From assembly GCA_902470925.1 (NCBI GenBank), contig CABRIF010000122.1, positions 1 to 6,464 of the forward strand: a stretch of 6,464 bases of DNA. Reading direction: 5' to 3'. The notes beneath the pieces were generated by a model. The model had not been told where the DNA came from. It saw only the letters and a program-made list of their open reading frames with translations, and made no database searches. This document shows, piece by piece, positions 1 through 5,806 of the stretch (positions are counted from its first letter, which is position 1; each line of letters opens with the position of its first letter). This DNA comes from an uncultured Collinsella sp. Its GTDB lineage: Bacteria > Actinomycetota > Coriobacteriia > Coriobacteriales > Coriobacteriaceae. A program made the position numbers and the translations under genes.

Positions 1-235
1 GGCAAGCCGAGCACAACCAGACACCCGCGCCGTGCGGTAGGGGGCAGGCTGCAAGCGCCCGCGGTCAGCTGCGCGCCCCAAACGCCCAACCGACGCCCGC
101 AGCCGGATGGCCGCAACCCTACGCCAGCGATAAGCAGCGCGCCGCACGCCGGGCGCCCGCCAGCCGCCCGGTACGTGCAGCAAGCCGCCCGCAACCAGCC
201 GCATGCCGCAATCACCTCAGCGTCCCAAACGAAAA
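1..235. other. GC-rich flank with no supportable gene
   Basis: This stretch lies downstream of the GH84 gene terminator and runs to the contig edge. It is rich in GC with many CCGC/GCCC runs. Several frames stay open across it: plus frame 1 from the edge to a stop at 325-327, plus frame 3 to 271-273, and on the minus strand an ATG at 204 that stays open to base 1. All give Arg/Ala/Pro/Gly-rich low-complexity peptides with no recognisable motif and no good ribosome-binding site. Open frames are expected by chance at this composition. I see no tRNA, no CRISPR array and no clear repeat. The minus-strand ATG at 204 could be the start of a gene cut by the contig edge, but nothing positive supports it. 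Confidence 0.5.
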
Positions 236-271
236 CAGGGCCCCCGAGACGTACAGGTCTCGGGGGCCCTG
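236..271 (-). terminator. Rho-independent terminator of the GH84 gene
   Basis: A perfect 15-bp inverted repeat (236-250 with 257-271; arms CAGGGCCCCCGAGAC and GTCTCGGGGGCCCTG) encloses a 6-base loop (251-256). Read on the minus strand, the stem is followed at once by TTTTCGTTT (235 down to 227), the expected U-rich tract. It begins 28 bases after the TAG stop of the GH84 gene. No T-run follows the stem on the plus side, so it acts mainly on leftward transcripts. It marks the end of the transcript, so nothing further left is likely to be co-transcribed. Confidence 0.93.
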
Positions 272-299
272 AGGGTTCAAGCGGTGTTCCGCTATCCGC

Positions 300-3200
300 C
301 TACCGGCGCTTCTTCGAACGCGCATAGCCGATGGCCAGCGCGCCGACGCCCGCAGCGGATGCCGCGCACGTCATGAGCATGCTCGCGTCGCCGGTCTTGG
401 GCAGCGGGGCCTTACCGGCCGAGGCGGAACCCGAGCCCGAGCCGGGCTTCTGACCGTTCGAACCGCCCTGGTCACTCGAGCCACCCTGACCCGTGGAGCC
501 GCCCTGGCCCGAGCCGCCGTTGGCCACCAGGCCATGCAGCGCATCGAGAATCGCCTGGCGGGCAGCCTCGACATCGGCAGCCGAACCGTCCTCCAGCAGG
601 GCCTCGCCCGCCGCGACCGCCTTGTTGAGCGCGTCCACGGAAGCGACCGTGTAGGCCTTCGCGTCGATGGCCTTGCCCTGCGCGATGGCGTCCTTGAGGG
701 CTTCCACGTTCACGAGCGCCGCTCGGGCGTCGATGAGCTTCTGCGCATACGCGCCTGCATCGGCAGCGTCGCGGTGCTCCTTGGCCGCATCGAGCGCGGC
801 GGCGAACGCCTTCCAGCTCGCCGCGGTGTAATCATCGGCGTTGAGCTTGTCGCACTCGGCGATCAAAGCGTCGATGTCGAGAGCCTGAAGCGCGGCCTTC
901 GCATCCTGGAGCGCCTTCACGGCAGCGGCAACCTGCTCGGCAGACCCGGAGGCAAGCACCTCGTCGGACGCATCGTAAGCAGCGCGCCATGCGGCAAACG
1001 ACGCCGGGGTGTAGGCGCCCTCGTCGGCCTGCTCGAACGTCGTGCGCTCCGCCACGAGGGCCGCCGTGTCAACCAGGCCGTCCTCGGCAGCCGTCAGCGC
1101 ATCCATCGCGGGCGTCAGCTTGGCCGGATCGGCCTCATGGGCATCCACCAGCTTCTGCAGCGCCGCCGCGGCATCGTCGAAGGCCTTGCGGCTCGCCGTG
1201 GTGTAGGTGCCGGGCGCATAGATGGCCTTGGCGTCGGCGAGCATCTGCTCGGCGCGGTCGGCCGCGCTCGCGTTGAACGCCAGCCCATCGCGGGCAGCGG
1301 CAAGCGCCTGCGCCAGCGCCTCGCCGTCGGCACGCGACAGGTTCGCCGCATCCTTCAGCGCCGCGGCGGCCTCGTTGTAGGCCTCCTCGTAGGCGCCGTA
1401 GCTCGCCTCGGTGTAGACGTTGCCGTCGTTTGCCACGTGGGCCTCCACCAGCTTGCCCAGCTCATCGGCAGCATAGCGCTCCGTGCGGGCGTCGAAGGCC
1501 TCGCTGAGCGTGGCCGTTGCCGCATCCACGTACTCCTGCGTGGCGTTGGCGTTGCCGAGTGCCTCGGCAGCGGTAGCCAGCGCCGCCTTGAACGCCTCGG
1601 CGGTCTTTGCCGTCCAGCCGCTCGTGTCGGTGCCCTTCACGCGGTCATACATCTCCTGCAGGCCGGCCTTGTTGGCCGCTGCCGCCTCGTCGAGCAGGTA
1701 GATCTCGGCCAGCTGCGGCGCGGTCCCCTCCCAGGAGATCTGGATGTCCTTCACGCCGGCAAACGCGGTCTTGGCGCGCGCCGTGGCGGCGGAGAACGTG
1801 AACTCGGACAGCAGCTGATCGAGTTTGCCGAGCGTCACCTCAGCGGTCTTGGTGTAGGTCTCGTCGGTATAGACGACGGCCTTCACCGTGGCGCCCGACG
1901 GCGTGCCCGACGACAGGATGCGCACGCCCTGCTTCGGCGCGCCCGCATCCGTGAGCGGCTCGGACACATGGTAGGTGAGCGTGCCGGTCTTGGCCGAGGA
2001 CTGCCACAGTGTGGCGGTGCTGCCATCGACGAGTTTGTCGGGCGTCATGCCGCGCAGCTCGACAGCGCTCTGCTCGAAATCGGCGTCGATGTAGGGGGAG
2101 ATGTACTCGCCCCCGTTGAGCTGGATCTCGCCGATCTCGACCCAGCGGTGGGTGTAGGTGCCTGTGAAGCGAATGCGCAGGTAGCGGCCCTTCACGTTGA
2201 GCTTCTCGGTGCCGTTGGGGTCGGCCTCGTTGCCCGCGTTCACCTCCGTCTTGGGGTTGGCGGTCATCATGTTGCCCGGATGGGCCGGGTCATGGGTGAG
2301 CCAGGCGGCCGTCTTGGCCGTATCGGAGTTGAAAGCGTTCTCCACCGGCGTGCTGCCGTTGATCTTCAGCACCTCGGTCCACTTGCCATCGGCCGCCTTC
2401 GGGTCATTGGATACCTCGATCACCGCGTTGCGGATGAAGTCGAGGCTGCCCTCGGGCACGTAGTAGGCCACCGAATTGATGGTGCGCTCCCAGCCCAGGT
2501 CGAACACCACCGTGTTGCCGGCGGTGGCACCCTGCTTGTTCTTGAACGCGGTGGACACGTCGCCGTCGAAGATCGCCGAGGCGTCGAAGGTGCCCAGGTC
2601 ACCGGACACATAGCTCGGCTCGCTGCGATGGGCGAAGGTCGCGGAGAGGCCAGCGAACGTCACCGTGCCCGCCTTGGTAGAGCGGACGCCCACGAAGCGC
2701 GCATCGACCGGCGTGCCGGTCTTGTAGCTGTTCCATTCGCAGGCGTTTTGGGACCACACGAGCTCGAAGCCCTCGGGCAGCGCGGTGGTGCCGGCGCTGA
2801 GTGCGACATCGCTGCGGATGCAGCCCAGATCGATCGCGACCACGCCGCCGCCGTCCGGAAAGACGACCGCTCCGTCGGAAAGCGCGGCGGTGCCCTCGCC
2901 CACCTTCGCGGTCAGCTTGAGATCGGGGATGGTGGTGACCACGTTGTTGGACGTGGTGGTGACCCCCAGCTTCAGGGCGTGCAGGTCGCCGACACGCCAC
3001 CACTTCGCCGTGGCACGGCTGTTCTCGACCTTGATGGCCTTGGCCTCCACAGGGGCGGCCAGCTTCAGGGTCTGGGACTTCTCGGCGGTGATGGCGCCCG
3101 CGTCGTGCCAGGTGCCGTCGGCGGTTTGGTAGGACGCCTTGCCGGACTCGATCACGTCGGTCACGCTGCCGCCCTGCTTGAACACGATGGCGTCGATGAC

Positions 3201-5792
3201 ATGCGGCTCGTCGAAGGTCACGGTCACCGAAGCGCCCGGCTGGGTCGTATCCTTGTTGTCGCCCGCGTCGGCCTTCTTGAACCAGGCCTCGGTGGCGTCC
3301 TTGCCGTCGGAGGCGCTCGCCGCCGGATGGTTCGCGTCGGCCACCACCTGGTTTGCGAAGGTGACGTTGCCGGTATACACCTTGTCCTGCGCCGCCTCGT
3401 CCACGTTCACCTGGATTTCGGCAATCGTGGGCCACGCGTCCTGCGCGTTGTCGGCAACCGCGATCAGGCGGACGCCGTACACGCCCTTGAGTCCCAGGTT
3501 CTTGGCGGTCACCACCGAGGTGGTGTACTCCTGGGAACCGGGGACGTCCTTCCAGTCCGTACCGTCGAAGTACTGGATCTTGGAGCGGTCCATGAAGTCC
3601 TTGCCGCCGCCCTGGCGGAAGGTCACGTTATCCAGGTCGAACGCCCGGGACTTCTGCACGCCGAAATAGGTGTCCTTCTTCAAGGTGTTAGGCGTCTTGT
3701 AAATCAGCTGCGTGGAGGCGTCGCCGTCGAACACGACGTCGCTCGTGCCGCCGTCGGGCGTATCGGTGCGGCTCGTGATGAACTTGGTGATCACCGCGTT
3801 CGGATCGGAGGCGAGCGTCGCCTGCTCGGCCACGTAGGTGCTGAGCGCGTTCACCGCAGGTGTGATGTAGGCCTTGCCCACACGCGCGTACTCGGTGTGG
3901 TCGACGTAGTGGAAGCCGTGGTTGTTGGCTGCCGCGAGCGCGGTCGTGCCGGCGCCGTGATGCGACAGCAGGCCCGCGTTGTCGCCCGCGAGGCTCGCCT
4001 TGAGCGCCGCGAGCTCCTCGAGCGCCGCACGGGTGAGGTCGTCCCAGGTGGAGATCCACGGGTCCATCTGCTCGAGCATGTCGGCGTTGCCGGCGTTCGC
4101 GCGGTAATCCTTCGCGGTTGCCTGCAGCTTGGTGAAGATCTTCACCATCTCGTCAACATCGGCCTCCTCGACGGTGCCGGCGTTCAGCTTCGCCGTGAAT
4201 GCGGCGAGCTGGTCCTTGATATCGGCGCTCTCGTCGTTCAGCCAGGTCACGCCGCCGCCGTACATGCGGCGCATGTGGGTCGACAGGTCGCGCAGCGCGC
4301 GGGAGCCCTTCGTGTCGAGCGGCGAGTTGTGGTCGACGTAGCTGAAGGAGTCCTCCCACGCCTGGTCGGCGTGCTCGGTGGAGGTCCACAGGTTCCAGCT
4401 GAAGTCGGCGTTCATGAAGATGCCCTGCTTGGAGGGCTCAGACTGCTGCATGGGATTCAGCACGACGCCCTTGACCGAGCCCGGCTGCACGTCCGCGCCC
4501 AGGAAGTTGTTGTGGCCGCCCATGTGCAGGGCGTCCTTGTCGTTATCCGAGCACGGCCAGTTGACCCACATGAACGGGGCCACGCCCTGGGAGTTCGCGC
4601 TGAAGCGGTCCAGGAACGACTTGCGGACCTTGCCCCACACCTGGCCGCCGGTGTTGACCACCTGGATGTTGTCGGGCAGGTTCTTGTACCAGGCCTCTCC
4701 CTGGCCGTAGTAGGCCACCGGGCAGAAGATGATCGTGTCCTTGAGGCCCGGGTACTTGAGGGAGCCGTCGGGGTTCTTCTCGTCCTGCAGCTCGCGGATC
4801 CACGCCGTGGTGTCCTGGCACAGCTTGGTGTACAGGTCGGAGCCCTGATCGCCCGCATCGTCGGCCAAAATGGCGATCTGGCGGACGCCGGCATCGATGA
4901 CCTGCTTGAACTTCGCCTTCATGACCTCGAAGTCGGCATCGTAGGTCGCCTTGGTGATGGGGTTGTACATGAAGGGATGCAACGCGAACAGGAAGCGGCA
5001 CTTGGAGGCGTTACCCGCCTCGGCGAGCGGCTTGATCTTGGTGTCGATCTCGTCCTGCGTGTAGAGCTCGCGCCACTTGGCGTTGTGCTTCGGGTCGTCC
5101 TTGGGCGCGTATACGTAGGCGTTCAGCTTGTAGTAGCCGCCCCACTTCATCAGGTTCACGCGGTCCTCGGTGCTCCAGGGATTGCCGTAGTAGCCCTCGA
5201 TGAAGCCGCGGGTGATCACGTCGGCGTAGTCGGCAACCGTGAAGGCGCGCAGCTTGGAGCCGGAGGTCTGCTGCAGGATCTGGTAGAGCGTGGTGAGGCC
5301 GTAGAACGCGGCATCGGTGCTGTTGCCCAGCACGATCACCTGGTCGGGACCCGTGCCGTCCGACGGCAGCGAGGCCAGGACGTAGGCGTCAGTGTGGCCG
5401 AACAGGTCGTCGGAGACCTTGAGCTTGCCGGCCTTCACGAGCGCGTCGACCTGCTTGTCCACCGCGCCGCCGGAGCCTTTGACGCCCACGAGGATCGCCG
5501 TGGTGCCCTTCTTGGTGGGCACGGCGTCGGCCTTGGTGCAGGTGATGCCTTTGAGCGCCACGGCCTCATCCAGGCGCGCAACCGTAGCCTCGTCGATACC
5601 GTCCTCGATGACGGCCGTTGCCTTTTCACGCAACGTTTGGGTGCCGTCTGCGTACTGCACGCTTTGAGGCGTCGGGTAGATCTGGTACCCGTTCTCCTCA
5701 GCGTGCGCGACCCCGGCTGCGCCGAGCATGCCGACGCAGGCAACAAGCGTTGCCGCCGTCGCGCACAGTATTCGTGTCAATCTGTTGGCCAT
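300..5792 (-). CDS. Cell-wall-anchored GH84 beta-N-acetylglucosaminidase (NagJ/hyaluronidase type)
   Basis: The 1830-residue protein is a secreted, sortase-anchored glycosidase that should remove terminal beta-linked GlcNAc from host glycans by substrate-assisted catalysis. Domains in order: signal peptide 1-31; GH20b-like N-terminal domain about 36-190; GH84 barrel about 194-500, opening with RGFIEGYYGNPWS; helical region about 500-645; several discoidin/CBM32-like beta-sandwich modules about 650-1367; six FIVAR-type repeats 1374-1756; Gly/Ser/Gln linker 1757-1794; LPKTG 1797-1801, membrane helix, and tail RSKKRR. Catalytic-site residues are present: D311-D312 (ILADDAGD), N411 and D416 in WVNWPCSD, and N446 in LNPMQ, matching conserved motifs of Clostridium perfringens NagJ. 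I chose ATG at 5792 because it gives a clean signal peptide and follows GGGGAAGGAA. The frame extends 54 codons upstream to 5954, but that extension crosses inverted repeats and would bury the signal peptide. The gene ends in TAG before a strong terminator and appears monocistronic. Exact substrate (mucin O-glycans, hyaluronan or O-GlcNAc proteins) cannot be read from sequence. Confidence 0.95.
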   Translation of the reverse strand: MANRLTRILCATAATLVACVGMLGAAGVAHAEENGYQIYPTPQSVQYADGTQTLREKATAVIEDGIDEATVARLDEAVALKGITCTKADAVPTKKGTTAILVGVKGSGGAVDKQVDALVKAGKLKVSDDLFGHTDAYVLASLPSDGTGPDQVIVLGNSTDAAFYGLTTLYQILQQTSGSKLRAFTVADYADVITRGFIEGYYGNPWSTEDRVNLMKWGGYYKLNAYVYAPKDDPKHNAKWRELYTQDEIDTKIKPLAEAGNASKCRFLFALHPFMYNPITKATYDADFEVMKAKFKQVIDAGVRQIAILADDAGDQGSDLYTKLCQDTTAWIRELQDEKNPDGSLKYPGLKDTIIFCPVAYYGQGEAWYKNLPDNIQVVNTGGQVWGKVRKSFLDRFSANSQGVAPFMWVNWPCSDNDKDALHMGGHNNFLGADVQPGSVKGVVLNPMQQSEPSKQGIFMNADFSWNLWTSTEHADQAWEDSFSYVDHNSPLDTKGSRALRDLSTHMRRMYGGGVTWLNDESADIKDQLAAFTAKLNAGTVEEADVDEMVKIFTKLQATAKDYRANAGNADMLEQMDPWISTWDDLTRAALEELAALKASLAGDNAGLLSHHGAGTTALAAANNHGFHYVDHTEYARVGKAYITPAVNALSTYVAEQATLASDPNAVITKFITSRTDTPDGGTSDVVFDGDASTQLIYKTPNTLKKDTYFGVQKSRAFDLDNVTFRQGGGKDFMDRSKIQYFDGTDWKDVPGSQEYTTSVVTAKNLGLKGVYGVRLIAVADNAQDAWPTIAEIQVNVDEAAQDKVYTGNVTFANQVVADANHPAASASDGKDATEAWFKKADAGDNKDTTQPGASVTVTFDEPHVIDAIVFKQGGSVTDVIESGKASYQTADGTWHDAGAITAEKSQTLKLAAPVEAKAIKVENSRATAKWWRVGDLHALKLGVTTTSNNVVTTIPDLKLTAKVGEGTAALSDGAVVFPDGGGVVAIDLGCIRSDVALSAGTTALPEGFELVWSQNACEWNSYKTGTPVDARFVGVRSTKAGTVTFAGLSATFAHRSEPSYVSGDLGTFDASAIFDGDVSTAFKNKQGATAGNTVVFDLGWERTINSVAYYVPEGSLDFIRNAVIEVSNDPKAADGKWTEVLKINGSTPVENAFNSDTAKTAAWLTHDPAHPGNMMTANPKTEVNAGNEADPNGTEKLNVKGRYLRIRFTGTYTHRWVEIGEIQLNGGEYISPYIDADFEQSAVELRGMTPDKLVDGSTATLWQSSAKTGTLTYHVSEPLTDAGAPKQGVRILSSGTPSGATVKAVVYTDETYTKTAEVTLGKLDQLLSEFTFSAATARAKTAFAGVKDIQISWEGTAPQLAEIYLLDEAAAANKAGLQEMYDRVKGTDTSGWTAKTAEAFKAALATAAEALGNANATQEYVDAATATLSEAFDARTERYAADELGKLVEAHVANDGNVYTEASYGAYEEAYNEAAAALKDAANLSRADGEALAQALAAARDGLAFNASAADRAEQMLADAKAIYAPGTYTTASRKAFDDAAAALQKLVDAHEADPAKLTPAMDALTAAEDGLVDTAALVAERTTFEQADEGAYTPASFAAWRAAYDASDEVLASGSAEQVAAAVKALQDAKAALQALDIDALIAECDKLNADDYTAASWKAFAAALDAAKEHRDAADAGAYAQKLIDARAALVNVEALKDAIAQGKAIDAKAYTVASVDALNKAVAAGEALLEDGSAADVEAARQAILDALHGLVANGGSGQGGSTGQGGSSDQGGSNGQKPGSGSGSASAGKAPLPKTGDASMLMTCAASAAGVGALAIGYARSKKRR
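303..404 (-). other. Sortase sorting signal (LPKTG, membrane helix, basic tail)
   Basis: LPKTG occupies residues 1797-1801 (390-404). It is followed by a hydrophobic segment of about 20 residues (MLMTCAASAAGVGALAIGYA) and the basic end RSKKRR. This is the classic three-part cell-wall sorting signal: a class A/E-type sortase would cut between T1800 and G1801 and link the enzyme to peptidoglycan. It shows that the protein is displayed on a Gram-positive wall and that the C-terminus is intact. The sortase is not in this window. Confidence 0.95.
411..524 (-). repeat. Gly/Ser/Gln-rich wall-spanning linker
   Basis: Residues 1757-1794 are almost entirely Gly, Ser, Gln, Asn and Lys, with repeated GGS plus Q units (GGSGQGGSTGQGGSSDQGGS). 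Such flexible low-complexity linkers usually precede LPxTG motifs and let the protein cross the peptidoglycan. The short repeats are likely to vary in copy number between strains; that is an inference. Confidence 0.85.
525..1673 (-). repeat. Array of six FIVAR-type helical repeats (stalk)
   Basis: Residues 1374-1756 contain six related units of about 58-70 residues. Their signature is a helix, then a Y/W-T-x-x-S/T-x-x-A/W-F/Y block, then an Ala-rich helix ending in an L-V/D-A turn. The signature blocks are GWTAKTAEAFKAAL, VYTEASYGAYEEAY, TYTTASRKAFDDAA, AYTPASFAAWRAAY, DYTAASWKAFAAAL and AYTVASVDALNKAV. Approximate unit limits are 1374-1437, 1438-1507, 1511-1574, 1575-1638, 1639-1696 and 1697-1756. 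FIVAR modules are common in large wall-anchored glycosidases, and here they form a helical spacer between the sugar-binding modules and the wall linker. The units differ enough that they are not recent DNA duplications. Confidence 0.85.
1692..3845 (-). other. String of discoidin/CBM32-like and unassigned beta-sandwich modules
   Basis: Residues about 650-1367 read as beta-rich accessory modules. About 650-797 (FDGDASTQLIY near the start, IAEIQVN at the end), 803-943 (SVTVTFDEPHVIDAIVFKQG) and 1060-1227 (IFDGDVSTAF, VVFDLGWERTINSVAYY, WVEIGEIQLNG) have the F5/8 type C pattern: a D-G-D-x-S/T loop, a core strand with the partner sheet, and a closing aromatic or E-I-Q strand. About 950-1055 and 1229-1367 are less typical; the latter has LVDGSTATLWQS and ends in LAEIYLL. 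In this family such modules bind galactose, GlcNAc or LacNAc ends and keep the enzyme on its glycan. The ligand of each is unknown. Limits are by eye. Confidence 0.7.
4293..5213 (-). other. GH84 catalytic barrel with DD catalytic pair
   Basis: Residues about 194-500. The start block RGFIEGYYGNPWS and the following KLNAYVYAPKDDPKH are hallmark GH84 strands; the lysine of APKDD matches a substrate-contacting lysine of the family. D311 and D312 (codons 4857-4862) are the pair that polarises the substrate acetamido group and serves as general acid/base. WVNWPCSD (N411, D416) and VVLNPMQQSEPSK (N446) complete the GlcNAc pocket known from NagJ and human OGA. No key residue seems missing, so the enzyme should be active. 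Confidence 0.9.
5700..5792 (-). other. Sec signal peptide of the GH84 protein
   Basis: Residues 1-31: basic start MANRLTR, hydrophobic core ILCATAATLVACVGMLGAAG, and a V-A-H-A cleavage site before EENGYQ. The mature enzyme would start at about E32. C10 and C19 lie inside the hydrophobic core and do not form a lipobox, so this is not a lipoprotein; that agrees with the LPxTG anchor at the other end. Confidence 0.9.
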
Positions 5793-5796
5793 ACCG

Positions 5797-5806
5797 TTCC
5801 TTCCCC
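5797..5806 (-). promoter_or_regulatory. Ribosome-binding site that fixes the GH84 start
   Basis: On the minus strand GGGGAAGGAA is followed by CGGT and then the ATG at 5792. The AAGG core sits about six bases from the start codon, good Shine-Dalgarno spacing. The next upstream ATG in frame (5952-5954) has no comparable site, which supports the shorter protein. Confidence 0.8.

Noticed and set aside
1..204. A possible minus-strand gene starting at 204 and cut by the contig edge.
   Set aside because: The translation is Arg/Ala/Gly-rich low complexity without a good ribosome-binding site, and other frames are equally open.
2599..3435. A 278-codon minus-strand frame rich in Arg and Gly.
   Set aside because: It lies in another frame within the discoidin-module region of the GH84 gene and has no domain features; it is a shadow frame.
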